Assembly (NCBI RefSeq): GCF_027627575.1
Contig: NZ_CP114065.1
Location: 3,844,001 to 3,908,000 of the forward strand
DNA length: 64,000 nt
Direction: 5' to 3'
From: Kribbella sp. CA-293567
GTDB taxonomy: Bacteria > Actinomycetota > Actinomycetes > Propionibacteriales > Kribbellaceae
Below, piece by piece: positions 50,991 through 59,983 of this stretch (within the stretch, counting starts at the first letter, position 1; each line of letters starts with the position of its first letter). The notes under the pieces were generated by a model. That model had not been told where the DNA came from. It made no database searches and worked only from the letters and a program-made list of their open reading frames with translations. The position numbers were made by a program, and so were the translations under genes.

Positions 50991-52231
50991 CGAACGACCG
51001 GATCTCCGTGCTGCGCAAGGCGGTCGAGGCCAGCCCTGAAGACGTCCTGCTGCGGCTCATCCTGGCCGAGACACTGGTCGCCGCAGCGGAGACAGAGAGC
51101 GCTCTCGACGAGTACGTCGTACTGCTCGATCAGCAAGGTCTGCCGGCCGATCAACTCGTGCCGGTCGGCGAGCTGGCCGCGGCCAACGGGCGGCTCGCGT
51201 TGCTGCGCAGCTGTCTCGAAGCAGCCCGGCAGGCAGGCATCGTGGAGGGGACCGGGCGGCTGCAGCAGCTGGCCGACGAGATGATCACCGAGCGCAGCGG
51301 CGTACGGGTGAAGGTCGGTCCGGAGGACGAGCCGGTCTTCGACAGCGACGCGATGAAGGAGACCACCACCTTCGACCAGGTCGGCGGGATGGAGGAGCTC
51401 AAGCGGGTGATCCACCGGATGGTGATCCTGCCGCTCAGCCGGCCCGAGCTCTACCAGAAGTACGGTCGGAGATCGGGCGGTGGCGTGATGCTCTACGGGC
51501 CACCGGGATGCGGCAAGACGCTGCTCGCGCGGGCGACGGCGGGGGAGTGCGGTCTGCCGTTCGTCAACGTCCGGATCGAGGACGTGATGGATCCCTATCT
51601 CGGCGTCTCCGAGCGCAACCTGCATGCCGCGTTCGAGCGGGCGCGGGCGAACGCGCCGTGTGTGCTGTTCATCGACGAGCTGGACGCGCTGGCTTTCGCG
51701 CGGCACAAGCACGGCGGGTCGGAGTCGCGACGGCTGGTCGACGTACTGCTGCAGGAGCTGGACGCGATCGGCTCGGAGAACGAGGGTCTCCTGGTTCTCG
51801 CCGCGACCAACGCGCCTTGGGACGTGGACGAGGCGATGCTGCGGCCGGGGCGTTTCGATCGGGTGGTCTTCGTTCCGCCGCCGGACGAGCCGGCCCGCGC
51901 CGACATCCTCTCCGTGCTGGTGAAGGACGTGCCGACGGCCGGTGTGGATCTGAAGGCGCTGGCGAACCAGACCCCGATGTTCAGCGGCGCGGATCTGCGC
52001 GCCTTGATCGAGCGCGGCGTGGATCGGGTGATCGACGAGGCGCTGACCAACGGTGGTGAACCGCCACTGTCGATGCAGCACCTGTCCGCCGCGCTGCCCA
52101 CGGTCAAGCCGTCGACGCTGGACTGGCTGCACCGCGTCCGCTCGTACATCGAGTTCGCCAACCAGTCCGAGCGGTACGACGACGTGGCCGACTACCTTCG
52201 CAGCAGGGAGATCCGTCGCCGGCTCAGCTGA
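50987..52231 (+). CDS. Cdc48-like AAA+ ATPase with a helical N-terminal region
   Basis: This 414-residue protein has a helical, TPR-like N-terminal ~110 residues (EDVLLRLILAETLVAAAETESALDEYVVLLDQQGLPADQL), then one AAA domain. Walker A is in GVMLYGPPGCGKTLLARATA, Walker B in VLFIDELDALAF and the second-region arginines in ATNAPWDVDEAMLRPGRFDRVVFVPPPDEPAR. The AAA module resembles Cdc48/FtsH-type unfoldases, but there is no protease domain. Only one AAA ring is present. It overlaps the TPR gene by ATGA. A membrane protein/TPR/AAA+ operon of this kind is not one I can name. Confidence 0.88.
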   Translation: MTNDRISVLRKAVEASPEDVLLRLILAETLVAAAETESALDEYVVLLDQQGLPADQLVPVGELAAANGRLALLRSCLEAARQAGIVEGTGRLQQLADEMITERSGVRVKVGPEDEPVFDSDAMKETTTFDQVGGMEELKRVIHRMVILPLSRPELYQKYGRRSGGGVMLYGPPGCGKTLLARATAGECGLPFVNVRIEDVMDPYLGVSERNLHAAFERARANAPCVLFIDELDALAFARHKHGGSESRRLVDVLLQELDAIGSENEGLLVLAATNAPWDVDEAMLRPGRFDRVVFVPPPDEPARADILSVLVKDVPTAGVDLKALANQTPMFSGADLRALIERGVDRVIDEALTNGGEPPLSMQHLSAALPTVKPSTLDWLHRVRSYIEFANQSERYDDVADYLRSREIRRRLS

Positions 52232-52247
52232 TCGTTCGTCCGGCGCC

Positions 52248-54386
52248 TCAGTTGCTCGAGGACCTGACTCGCTGGGCCGCGGCGTCGGGCATCGGCTCGT
52301 AGCGGGCGAACGACCTGGTGAACGACGCGGCGCCGTGCGATAGCGAGCGCAGATCGATCGCGTACCGGGTGATCTCGACCTGCGGCACCTCGGCCTTGAC
52401 CAGGGTGCGGTCGTCGCCGACGCGCTCGGTGCCGAGCAGCCGGCCGCGACGACCCGACAGGTCGCTCATCACCGAGCCGACCAGCTCGTCCGGTGTCAGC
52501 ACCGACACCAGATCGACCGGCTCCAGCAGATTGACCTTCGTCGCGGTCGCCGCCTCACGCAGCGCCAGTCCGCCGGCCATCTGGAAGGCCATATCGGACG
52601 AGTCGACGCTGTGCGCCTTCCCGTCGAGCAGCGTCACCCGGATGCCGACCATCGGATAGCCGGCGCCGACACCCTTCTCCATCTGCGCGCGGATCCCCTT
52701 CTCCACACTCGGGATGAACTGCCGCGGCACCGCGCCACCGACGACCTTGTCGACGAACTCGAACTCCAGCCCGTCCGGCAGTGGCTCCACCTCGATCTGG
52801 CAGACGGCGTACTGGCCATGGCCGCCGGACTGCTTGACGTGCCGCCCTTGTCCTCTGGCCTTGCCGCCGAAGGTCTCGCGCAGCGGCACCCGCAGCTCGA
52901 CGGTGTCGACCGTGACGCCGTACCGGTTGGCGAGCGCGTCGAGGACGACGTCGGAATGCGCTTCGCCCATGCACCACAGGACGATCTGGTGCGTCTCGGG
53001 ATTCTGCTCGATCCGCAGCGTCGGGTCCTCGGCGGCGAGCCGTTGCAGACCGACCGACAGTTTGTCCTCGTCGGTCTTCGCGTGCGCCTGCACCGCGATC
53101 GGCAGCAGCGGCTCGGGCATCGTCCAGGGCTTGAGCAACAACGGATCGGCCTTGTCGGAGAGCGTGTCCCCGGTCTCCGCGCGGGTGAGCCGGCCGATCG
53201 CGCACAGGTCGCCCGCGATCACCGCGCCGGCCGGACGCTGTTGTCTGCCCAGCGGGAAGGACAGCGTGCCGACCCGCTCGTCCTCGTCGTGGTCGGCGTG
53301 ACTGTTGCCCTCGCCGAAGAAGGACGTGAAATGGCCCGACACGTGAACCGTCGTGTCGGGCCTGATGGTGCCGGAGAACACCCGGACCAGGCTGACCCTG
53401 CCGACGTACGGGTCCGACGTCGTCTTCACCACCTCGGCCAGCAGCGGCCCGTCCGGGTCGCAGGCGAGCTTCGGCCGCGGTACGCCGTGCGGGGTGAAGA
53501 CGTCGGGCAACTGGTGCTCCGGCGGCGCCGGGAACCCGCTCGTCGCGACCTCGAGCAGCTCCGACGTACCGACGCCGGTGCCGCTGCAGACGGGGATGAC
53601 CGGGAAGAACGAGCCGCGGGCGACCGCTCTCTCGAGGTCCTCGACCAGGATCGCCTGGTCGATCTCCTCGCCGCCGAGATAGCGCTCCATCAGCGACTCG
53701 TCCTCGGACTCCTCGATGATCCCCTCGATCAGGGTGCCGCGGAGTTCTTCGAGCGGCCCGGCGTACTGCGGGTCGGGGGCGCGGGTCGTACGCCGGCCGT
53801 CGGCGTACTGGCACTGCGTCTGCGACAGCAGCCCGACCAGCCCGTCGCCGGTCGGCAGGTAGAGCGGCAGAACCTTGTCGCCGAAGGCGTTCTGCGCGGC
53901 AGAGAGCGCGTTCTCGTAGTTGGCCCGGGCGTGGTCGAGCTTCGTGATCACGACGGCGCGCGGCATACCGACCTGGTCGCACTCCTGCCACAGCGCCTTG
54001 GTCGGTTCGTCGATGCTCTCGTTGGCAGCGACCACGAAGAGAGCGCAATCCGCGGCTCGGAGGCCGGCTCGCAGTTCGCCGACGAAATCGGCGTACCCGG
54101 GGGTGTCGATCAGGTTGACCTTGAACTTGCGGTGGCGCAGCGGCGCTAGCGCTAGCCCGACCGAACGCTGCTGCCGGATCTCGGCGTCGTCGCTGTCGCA
54201 CACCGTCGTACCGTCGACGACGGTCCCCGGTCTGTTCAGTACCCCGGAGGCCACCAGCAGGGCCTCGACCAGAGTGGTTTTCCCGGCACCCGAGGGGCCG
54301 ACGAGCACCACGTTGCGGATGGCGGCCGGGCTGTCCACCGCGAGACCAGCCCCACCACCCTGGGAAGCATTCGCCTTGTCTGCCAT
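52248..54386 (-). CDS. Elongation factor G-like protein (EF-G2/FusA2 type)
   Basis: Started at 54386 behind GGAGGG, this 712-residue GTPase has P-loop VLVGPSGAGKTTLVEALL, DTPGYADFVGEL and TKLD in place of NKMD. The switch I region, where EF-G has RGITI, reads QQRSVGLALAP. These differences mark the EF-G-like paralogue common in actinobacteria rather than the main translocase. Domains II-V follow with GGHGQYAVCQIEVEPL. The function is not established; ribosome binding is likely. Confidence 0.9.
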   Translation of the reverse strand: MADKANASQGGGAGLAVDSPAAIRNVVLVGPSGAGKTTLVEALLVASGVLNRPGTVVDGTTVCDSDDAEIRQQRSVGLALAPLRHRKFKVNLIDTPGYADFVGELRAGLRAADCALFVVAANESIDEPTKALWQECDQVGMPRAVVITKLDHARANYENALSAAQNAFGDKVLPLYLPTGDGLVGLLSQTQCQYADGRRTTRAPDPQYAGPLEELRGTLIEGIIEESEDESLMERYLGGEEIDQAILVEDLERAVARGSFFPVIPVCSGTGVGTSELLEVATSGFPAPPEHQLPDVFTPHGVPRPKLACDPDGPLLAEVVKTTSDPYVGRVSLVRVFSGTIRPDTTVHVSGHFTSFFGEGNSHADHDEDERVGTLSFPLGRQQRPAGAVIAGDLCAIGRLTRAETGDTLSDKADPLLLKPWTMPEPLLPIAVQAHAKTDEDKLSVGLQRLAAEDPTLRIEQNPETHQIVLWCMGEAHSDVVLDALANRYGVTVDTVELRVPLRETFGGKARGQGRHVKQSGGHGQYAVCQIEVEPLPDGLEFEFVDKVVGGAVPRQFIPSVEKGIRAQMEKGVGAGYPMVGIRVTLLDGKAHSVDSSDMAFQMAGGLALREAATATKVNLLEPVDLVSVLTPDELVGSVMSDLSGRRGRLLGTERVGDDRTLVKAEVPQVEITRYAIDLRSLSHGAASFTRSFARYEPMPDAAAQRVRSSSN

Positions 54387-54481
54387 GACATCCCTCCTGG
54401 TCCAACCACCATTCCGCAACCCCTCAGCCAGCACAAGACCAAGTCGCGGTTCGGCCCAGGCGGAGCGCAGAGAGGCGCTGG

Positions 54482-55567
54482 TCAGGGGTTCGGCTGGGGG
54501 AGCGGGGCAGGAGTGAGCGGGGCGGGGGTGAGCGCAGTGAGCATGGCGTGCAGGTCGTCGGGGTGAAGGCGCGGGGCGGGCTTCTCGGCCAGCTCGGCGC
54601 GCAGCCGTGCTGCTTCGGCTGATGCATCGGCGGCTGCCTGGGCGCCTGCTTCCCGAAGCCGGCTGACCTCGGTCTCGGCTTGGGCAGCAGTCTGCCGCAC
54701 CTGGGTCAGCTCGGCCTCCGCCCGAACGAGGTCGGCACGAAGCTTCGTCTCGGACTCCTTCGCAGTCTCCTGAGCAGCTTGGGCTTGAGCTGCCACCTCT
54801 ACAGCCCGCGATCGCTCAGCCAGCAGTTCGGTGCGCAGTACCTCAAGCTCGGACCGCCGCTCCTGCTCGCCACGAGCCGCGACGTCGCGTTCGAGCGACA
54901 CCCGCTCCAGCGTTGCCGCCAACTCCTGCCGCTCTCGCTCGCCTGTCCTCACCTGTTGTTCGGCAGCCACCAGTACTGCGGTTGCTGCTTCCGCGCGTTG
55001 TACTGCGTGCTCGCGCGCATCGATCGCGTCTTGAGTCTGCTGCCGCGCGGCACCAAGGGCTTCGGTCGCATCGAGCGCCTGTCGAGCCGCTGCGGCGGCC
55101 CGGTCGACAGCCTCGGCCTTCTCCTTGCCAGCCCGCTCCGTGGCGGCGTTGGCTTGCCGAGCCTTCTGCTCAGCTTGCTCCCGTGCCTCTTCGGCAGCCA
55201 GCCGAGCCTTCTCGGCCTCAGCAACCTGTCGGTGCGCAGTCTCCACGGAGGCGACTGCGGCAGCCTCCACTTCATCCAGGCGAGCGCTCAGGGCTGTCAG
55301 CGCAGCTGTCAGAGCATCGACTGGCTCGCGGATCGTCTCCAAGTGGTCCCGCAGACGTTCTGCGTCCAGCCGGAAGGTGTTGCTCCCGGCATCCAGTCCG
55401 AGCGCCCCCAGCGCTTCCTTCTCCGCCTTCGCCATCTGCGCGCAGGTCCGCCCGCCCTCCCAGCGGGTGTCCCGGCAGAAACTCCGCGGTCTCCCGCCCT
55501 GCATCCCCGGCGCCGGCAACTCTTCCCGGCACTTGCTGTAGCCGCAGCGTCCAGACTCCTCATTCAT
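54482..55567 (-). CDS. Zinc-finger plus long coiled-coil protein, partner of the recombinase
   Basis: This 361-residue protein opens with four cysteines, CGYSKCREELP then SFCRDTRWEGGRTCAQ (C-x4-C-x17-C-x10-C), probably a zinc knuckle. Residues ~85-330 are an alanine-rich, highly charged coiled coil (EAEKARLAAEEAREQAEQKARQ and similar). A proline-rich tail follows (TPAPLTPAPLPQPNP). This is like KfrA-type plasmid DNA-binding proteins in overall shape, without a proven relation. It is divergent from the tyrosine recombinase at 55717, with a palindrome-rich, AT-rich region between. Confidence 0.75.
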   Translation of the reverse strand: MNEESGRCGYSKCREELPAPGMQGGRPRSFCRDTRWEGGRTCAQMAKAEKEALGALGLDAGSNTFRLDAERLRDHLETIREPVDALTAALTALSARLDEVEAAAVASVETAHRQVAEAEKARLAAEEAREQAEQKARQANAATERAGKEKAEAVDRAAAAARQALDATEALGAARQQTQDAIDAREHAVQRAEAATAVLVAAEQQVRTGERERQELAATLERVSLERDVAARGEQERRSELEVLRTELLAERSRAVEVAAQAQAAQETAKESETKLRADLVRAEAELTQVRQTAAQAETEVSRLREAGAQAAADASAEAARLRAELAEKPAPRLHPDDLHAMLTALTPAPLTPAPLPQPNP

Positions 55568-55716
55568 GTGCCTGAGCGTAGATGTTGGCGGTATTAAAAC
55601 CTAAGAACTAGTTAGGTGTTTCGAAAACCAAACTAACAACCAACGAAACCAGTGTTTTGTTAGTCCATGCGGCGAGGCGGGCGAGCTGGACTGGGTTGGC
55701 AAGGCAAGATCGGAAA
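55568..55716. promoter_or_regulatory. Palindrome-rich divergent promoter between the coiled-coil and recombinase genes
   Basis: This AT-rich island contains AACTAGTT (55606-55613), GTTAG (55611-55615), CTAAC (55633-55637) and an 8-bp dyad, ACTAACAA (55632-55639) with TTGTTAGT (55657-55664). TTAG/CTAA half-sites therefore recur four times within ~60 bp. This is what a shared operator, or a recombinase core site, would look like. No other window region has such repeats. Confidence 0.55.
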
Positions 55717-56973
55717 ATGCCCGCAGATTTGGATGCCCTGGTGGTCCTGGAGACGCTCAGAGAAGCCCCGGAGCGCGATCGGGCCGAAGTGGACCGACCG
55801 AAGCTGGACTGGGCGGCGGCGGACTGGCCAGGAGTGGAGAACCCGGCCGAGCTGCAGGCACAGATCGCCGACTGGCTGACGCAGTACGCCAACGCGGGGA
55901 CGCGTAAGACCTACGGCTACGCCCTGGGGCTGCCGGCTGCTTGGGTCGATGACCTCGCTGGCGGCATCGGCCGAGAATCGACTGCCGGTGGACCGCCGGG
56001 AGGTCGGCCGGGAGTGCTGCACCACCTCGCGTGGTTCCGGTGGTGCGCGAGCCGCGGCATGGATCCGCGGGCAGCCACCGGGAACGAGGTGAAGGCGTGG
56101 CTGCACCAGCTGGATGCGGCTGGCGCGGAGAAACGGACGCGGCAGCGGATGCTCTCCACCTTGTCGGCGTTCTACGCGCACCTGACCGAGGCAGGCGTAG
56201 TACCGGCCAACCCGGCGGCACTCAATCGCGCTCGCCTCGGCCTGGGAAGCACCGCCAGAGACGCCTCGCCGACCATCCGGCTGACAGCGGGTCAGCTCAG
56301 GGCGCTTCTTGACGCAGCAGCCGACCTCCCCAACCGCACCAGATACCGCGATCTCTACGCCCGGCGCGCAGTAGCAGTAGTCGGCTTGCTCACCCTCGGC
56401 CTCCGCGTCTCCGAGCTGGTCGGCCTGGACCGCGACAGCCTCGTCCTCTCCGGAGGAGAGCCCATGCTGCGAGTCCTCGGCAAGGGCGGTGTCCACCGCG
56501 AGGTCTACCTGACCAACCTCGCCGCCACAGCTCTCACCGAGTACCTGGCCGAGCGCGACCGCACCAGCGAAGCCGCGACGCCAGCACTGCGTGGCAGAAC
56601 CAGCGCCAACCGCTCGCCGATGATCGCCACTCGCGTCGGCGGCCGCTGCTCCCGCTTCGACATCAACACCCTGCTGCGAAGGGTCGCAGTACAGGCCGGT
56701 CCCGCTCTGGCGGAAGTTGCCGACAAGATCCATCCCCACGCCCTGCGCCACGCGTACGTGACCATCGCCCTCGAGCAGGACGCCCGCATCCAGCACGTCC
56801 AGGCAGACGTCGGCCACGCCACCATCGCCACCACCCAGTACTACGACCGCGGCCGCCGCACTCGCGACACCACAGCCGCCGATCTGGTTGCCGCCGCCAT
56901 CGAAGCGGTCCCCGGCCACCCGGCGACCTCAGCCGCCCAACCCACCGCTCCAGCCCCCACACCAGCGAGTTAG
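55717..56973 (+). CDS. Tyrosine recombinase/integrase-family protein
   Basis: Started at the ATG at 55717, this 418-residue protein has an N-terminal SAM-like core-binding domain (residues ~55-170; LTQYANAGTRKTYGYALGLPAAWVDDLA and QRMLSTLSAFYAHLTEAG). The catalytic domain has R in GLRVSELVGLDRDSL, GKGGVHREVYL, HPHALRHAYVTIALEQD and GHATIATTQYYDRG (nucleophile Tyr). All catalytic residues (R, K, H-x-x-R, H, Y) are visible. A Pro/Thr/Ala-rich tail follows. It is not beside a tRNA att site. It might act in resolution or transposition-like rearrangement; it is divergent from the coiled-coil gene. Confidence 0.9.
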   Translation: MPADLDALVVLETLREAPERDRAEVDRPKLDWAAADWPGVENPAELQAQIADWLTQYANAGTRKTYGYALGLPAAWVDDLAGGIGRESTAGGPPGGRPGVLHHLAWFRWCASRGMDPRAATGNEVKAWLHQLDAAGAEKRTRQRMLSTLSAFYAHLTEAGVVPANPAALNRARLGLGSTARDASPTIRLTAGQLRALLDAAADLPNRTRYRDLYARRAVAVVGLLTLGLRVSELVGLDRDSLVLSGGEPMLRVLGKGGVHREVYLTNLAATALTEYLAERDRTSEAATPALRGRTSANRSPMIATRVGGRCSRFDINTLLRRVAVQAGPALAEVADKIHPHALRHAYVTIALEQDARIQHVQADVGHATIATTQYYDRGRRTRDTTAADLVAAAIEAVPGHPATSAAQPTAPAPTPAS

Positions 56974-57031
56974 CCACCGACACCACCCCTCCCAATGCCG
57001 GCCGGACCCCTGGCGTCGGTACTGTCGCGGC

Positions 57032-58933
57032 ATGCGTAGGGGAATCTTCACAGCGGTCGCAGCAGCCTTTTCCGGCCTAGTCCTGGCGGGCTTCGCGGGA
57101 GCCGCTCCAGCCACCGCGGCAAGCACCGGTACGACGGAAGCCGGCGACGTCGTGACCAATTTCCAGGTCGACTACAACGTCACCACGGACGGCGTGCTGC
57201 AGGTGACGGAGACGATCAACTACAGCTTCGGCAGCTCCGGCCGGCGCGGCATCTACCGCAACCTGGTCACTCGCGAGGTCTGGGCCGACGACCGGTCCAA
57301 GGACCAGAAGTACGAGATCTCCAACATCAGGGTGGACAGCAAGGACGCGCCGGACACGTTCACCAAGTCGACCAAGAAGTCGAACGGCGATCGCGACCAG
57401 AGCATCCAGATCAAGATCGGCGACGCCGACCGGACCATCTCCGGCCGCCAGGCCACCTACGTGATCCAGTACGACGTACGCGGCGCCCTGCGGCACTTCG
57501 ACGACCACACCGAGCTCTACTGGGACGCGACCGGCAACGGCTGGGACGCGGTGCTGCGAAGGGTCAGCGTCAACGTCGAGGTCAAGGGCGCCGACGTCCA
57601 GAAGACCACCTGTTTCGCCGGCCCTCCCGACCGGGCCTGTGACCGCGCGACGGTGTCGGCCGGCAAAGGACTCTTCGAGCAGTCCAGCCTGAGCCGCGGC
57701 AAGCAGCTGACCATCGTCGCGGCGATCCCGCCCGGCGTGGTCAGCAACGACACCCCGATCGTCGTCGACGCCCCGAGCTTCCTGCAGCGTTCCGGGCTGA
57801 CGATCCCGAGCCTGCTCGGCTCGGGCGCCGTCACGCTGGCCGCGCTCGTGGCCGCGGTGCTCTACGGCAGGAACGGCAACAAGGACCTCCGCTTCGCCGG
57901 GATGCCGCCGGGCAGCTTCCCGCCCAACGGCCTGGCCGCGCAGCCGGTGAAGGACGACCTGAAGGAGAGTCAGCTCCCGGTCGCGTTCTCGCCGCCGCGG
58001 ATCCCGGTCGCCGAAGGCGGTCTGCTGATCGACGCCAAGGCGAACACCACCGAGACCGCCGCGACCCTGATCGATCTCGCGGTCCGCGGCGGCATCCGGA
58101 TCGACAACACCGGCAACGAGCAGAAGGCCGTGCTGCTGAACCCCGCGGTCGCCACCGTTCCGCACGAGCAGTACCTGATGCAGGGCCTCTTCCCGAGTCT
58201 GCAGCCCGGTTCCGAGATCGTGCTGGAACGCCGTCCGACCGGGGACACCTCGATGCGGCAGGCGCACGACGCGATGGTCGCGCAGCTCCGTGAGCAGATC
58301 CGGCAACGCGGCTGGTACGTCCGGATGCCACGAGCCGGTGGCGGCTCCAGCTTCGCCGCCGGCGCGAAGATCGCCTGTCTCGGCATGATCGGCATCTGGT
58401 TCTTCGGCGCGGGGCTGGCCGGCACCGTGATCGGTGCCGCGACCGGTGGCCTCGGCCGGGCGGCCAGCATCGTGATCCCGGTCGTCGCGGTCCTGGTCGC
58501 CATCGGCGTCTGGTTCAGCGTCAGGGGCCGAGGGCAACGAAATGCGGCCGGCCGGGCGGTCACCGACCAGCTGATCGGCTTCCGGACCTACCTGGCGACG
58601 GCCGAAGCCGACCAGCTCAGGTTCGAGGAGGGCGAGGACATCTTCAGCAAGTACCTGCCCTGGGCCATCGCCTTCGGCCTGGCCGACCGCTGGCAGCGCG
58701 TCTGCGCCCAGCTCGTCGCGGCCGGCCGGATCACCCCGGATCCCTACTGGTACTCCGGTCCGTCGTACTACAGCTCCGGCTTCGCCGCCGGCAACATCAG
58801 CCAGACCGTGGCCAACACCTTCGACCCGCCGCCTGCTCCGGCGGGAAGTGGTGGGGGAGGCGGCAGTTCCTCCGGCTTCAGCGGCGGTTCGTCCGGAGGC
58901 GGTGGCGGCGGCGGAGGTGGCGGCTCCTGGTAG
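57032..58933 (+). CDS. DUF2207-domain membrane protein
   Basis: This 633-residue protein has a signal peptide (MRRGIFTAVAAAFSGLVLAGFAGAAPATAAS), an extracellular DUF2207 beta-sandwich (~40-270; VTTDGVLQVTETINYSFGSSGRRGIYRN), a membrane helix (~275-300), a middle cytoplasmic region and another membrane helix pair (~455-505; IACLGMIGIWFFGAGLAGTVIGAATGGLG). It ends in a long Gly/Ser run (GGGGGGGGGGSW). The function is unknown; the family is widespread in Gram-positives. It starts at 57032 next to the recombinase gene end. Confidence 0.87.
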   Translation: MRRGIFTAVAAAFSGLVLAGFAGAAPATAASTGTTEAGDVVTNFQVDYNVTTDGVLQVTETINYSFGSSGRRGIYRNLVTREVWADDRSKDQKYEISNIRVDSKDAPDTFTKSTKKSNGDRDQSIQIKIGDADRTISGRQATYVIQYDVRGALRHFDDHTELYWDATGNGWDAVLRRVSVNVEVKGADVQKTTCFAGPPDRACDRATVSAGKGLFEQSSLSRGKQLTIVAAIPPGVVSNDTPIVVDAPSFLQRSGLTIPSLLGSGAVTLAALVAAVLYGRNGNKDLRFAGMPPGSFPPNGLAAQPVKDDLKESQLPVAFSPPRIPVAEGGLLIDAKANTTETAATLIDLAVRGGIRIDNTGNEQKAVLLNPAVATVPHEQYLMQGLFPSLQPGSEIVLERRPTGDTSMRQAHDAMVAQLREQIRQRGWYVRMPRAGGGSSFAAGAKIACLGMIGIWFFGAGLAGTVIGAATGGLGRAASIVIPVVAVLVAIGVWFSVRGRGQRNAAGRAVTDQLIGFRTYLATAEADQLRFEEGEDIFSKYLPWAIAFGLADRWQRVCAQLVAAGRITPDPYWYSGPSYYSSGFAAGNISQTVANTFDPPPAPAGSGGGGGSSSGFSGGSSGGGGGGGGGGSW

Positions 58934-58941
58934 TCAGTCGA

Positions 58942-59469
58942 TCAGACGGCGCCGCCGGCAGCGGTCGGCGCCGTCGGGTCGGTGCCCGTGTCGCCGACGA
59001 CCTCGCGGGCCAGGAAGTCCTCCAGGTGGAACAGGTTGTCGCCGGCCCGCTTCGCGACGTTCACCAGGGTGGTCATCGCGGAGACCTCCTCGACCTGCTC
59101 CTTGAGGAACCACTGCATGAACTGCTCGCCGATGTAGTCACCGTCGTCGCGCGCGGTCCGGGCCAGGGTCTCGATCTGCTTGGTGACCGTGATCTCCTGC
59201 TGCAGCGCGAGCTCCAGCGGTTCCAGCGCGGTCCGGAAGTCGTTGACGACCTCGCCGATGCCGGGGATCTGCGGCCGGACGTCCATGTCGAGCAGGTACC
59301 GCACCATCATCATCGCGTGGTTGCGCTCTTCCAGGGACTGCTTGTAGAAGTGCGCGGCGAGCTGGGGCAGGTCCTGGTCGTCGTACCAGACAGCGACCGC
59401 CGTGTACTGCTGGGAGGCGGTGAATTCGTTCCGGATCTGTTCTTGCAGAAGTTTCGCGTACGTGCTCAT
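58942..59469 (-). CDS. Ferritin
   Basis: Started at 59469, this 175-residue protein has the ferritin four-helix fold with metal ligands in LLQEQIRNEFTASQQYTAVAVWYD, SLEERNHAMMMVRYLLD and QWFLKEQVEEVSAMTTLV. It would form an iron-storage shell with ferroxidase activity. It is close to the bacterial Ftn type (no heme Met of Bfr seen). It is convergent with the DUF2207 gene (8-bp gap). Confidence 0.92.
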   Translation of the reverse strand: MSTYAKLLQEQIRNEFTASQQYTAVAVWYDDQDLPQLAAHFYKQSLEERNHAMMMVRYLLDMDVRPQIPGIGEVVNDFRTALEPLELALQQEITVTKQIETLARTARDDGDYIGEQFMQWFLKEQVEEVSAMTTLVNVAKRAGDNLFHLEDFLAREVVGDTGTDPTAPTAAGGAV

Positions 59470-59543
59470 GACAGCCAATGTAGTGCGCGGCGGCGAGATT
59501 CTCACCGTTGGCGAGGCTGTCCTAACAGGGTGTCGGGGCGGCG

Positions 59544-59966
59544 TCAAGCCCCGCCGCGAACATGCGACCGGATCGCGGGAAGATTCCCCAGCGGCGCGAA
59601 GTAGCCGGCCACACCGTGGTCGAAGGTGATCGCCGCAATCCCTTGCTGCAACCAGATCGGGGCCTGTGCGACCGCCTCGTCCGGCGTCAGCGCGAGCACC
59701 AGCACCTCCGCGTCGGACGGGCTCAGCCCGTTCTCGATCGCGAATCCCCGCGCCCGTTGCGCCGAGGTGAAGGCCATCAGGAACGGCTGCCCCTGATGCA
59801 CGCCGACGAAGGGCTGCGGGTTCTCCGGCTCACCCCGCTGGACGAACCACCAGCGCTCGAGCGCGAAGGTTGCCGTCCACAACTTCTCCTGGTTCGCCGT
59901 ACTGGGGTCGGCTGCCACGGCCGCCGACAGTTCGTCGGTGACCGCGGGCTCGATCGCTTCCGTCAT
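59544..59966 (-). CDS. SseB-like protein
   Basis: This 140-residue protein has ERWWFVQRGEPENPQPFVGVHQGQPFLMAFTSAQRARGFAIE and LPAIRSHVRGGA, resembling SseB N-terminal-domain proteins of unknown function. It lies between ferritin and the DUF2264 gene on the same strand, and may be co-transcribed with either. No catalytic motif is seen. Confidence 0.65.
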   Translation of the reverse strand: MTEAIEPAVTDELSAAVAADPSTANQEKLWTATFALERWWFVQRGEPENPQPFVGVHQGQPFLMAFTSAQRARGFAIENGLSPSDAEVLVLALTPDEAVAQAPIWLQQGIAAITFDHGVAGYFAPLGNLPAIRSHVRGGA

Positions 59967-59983
59967 ACCCCCACCGTACGAGA

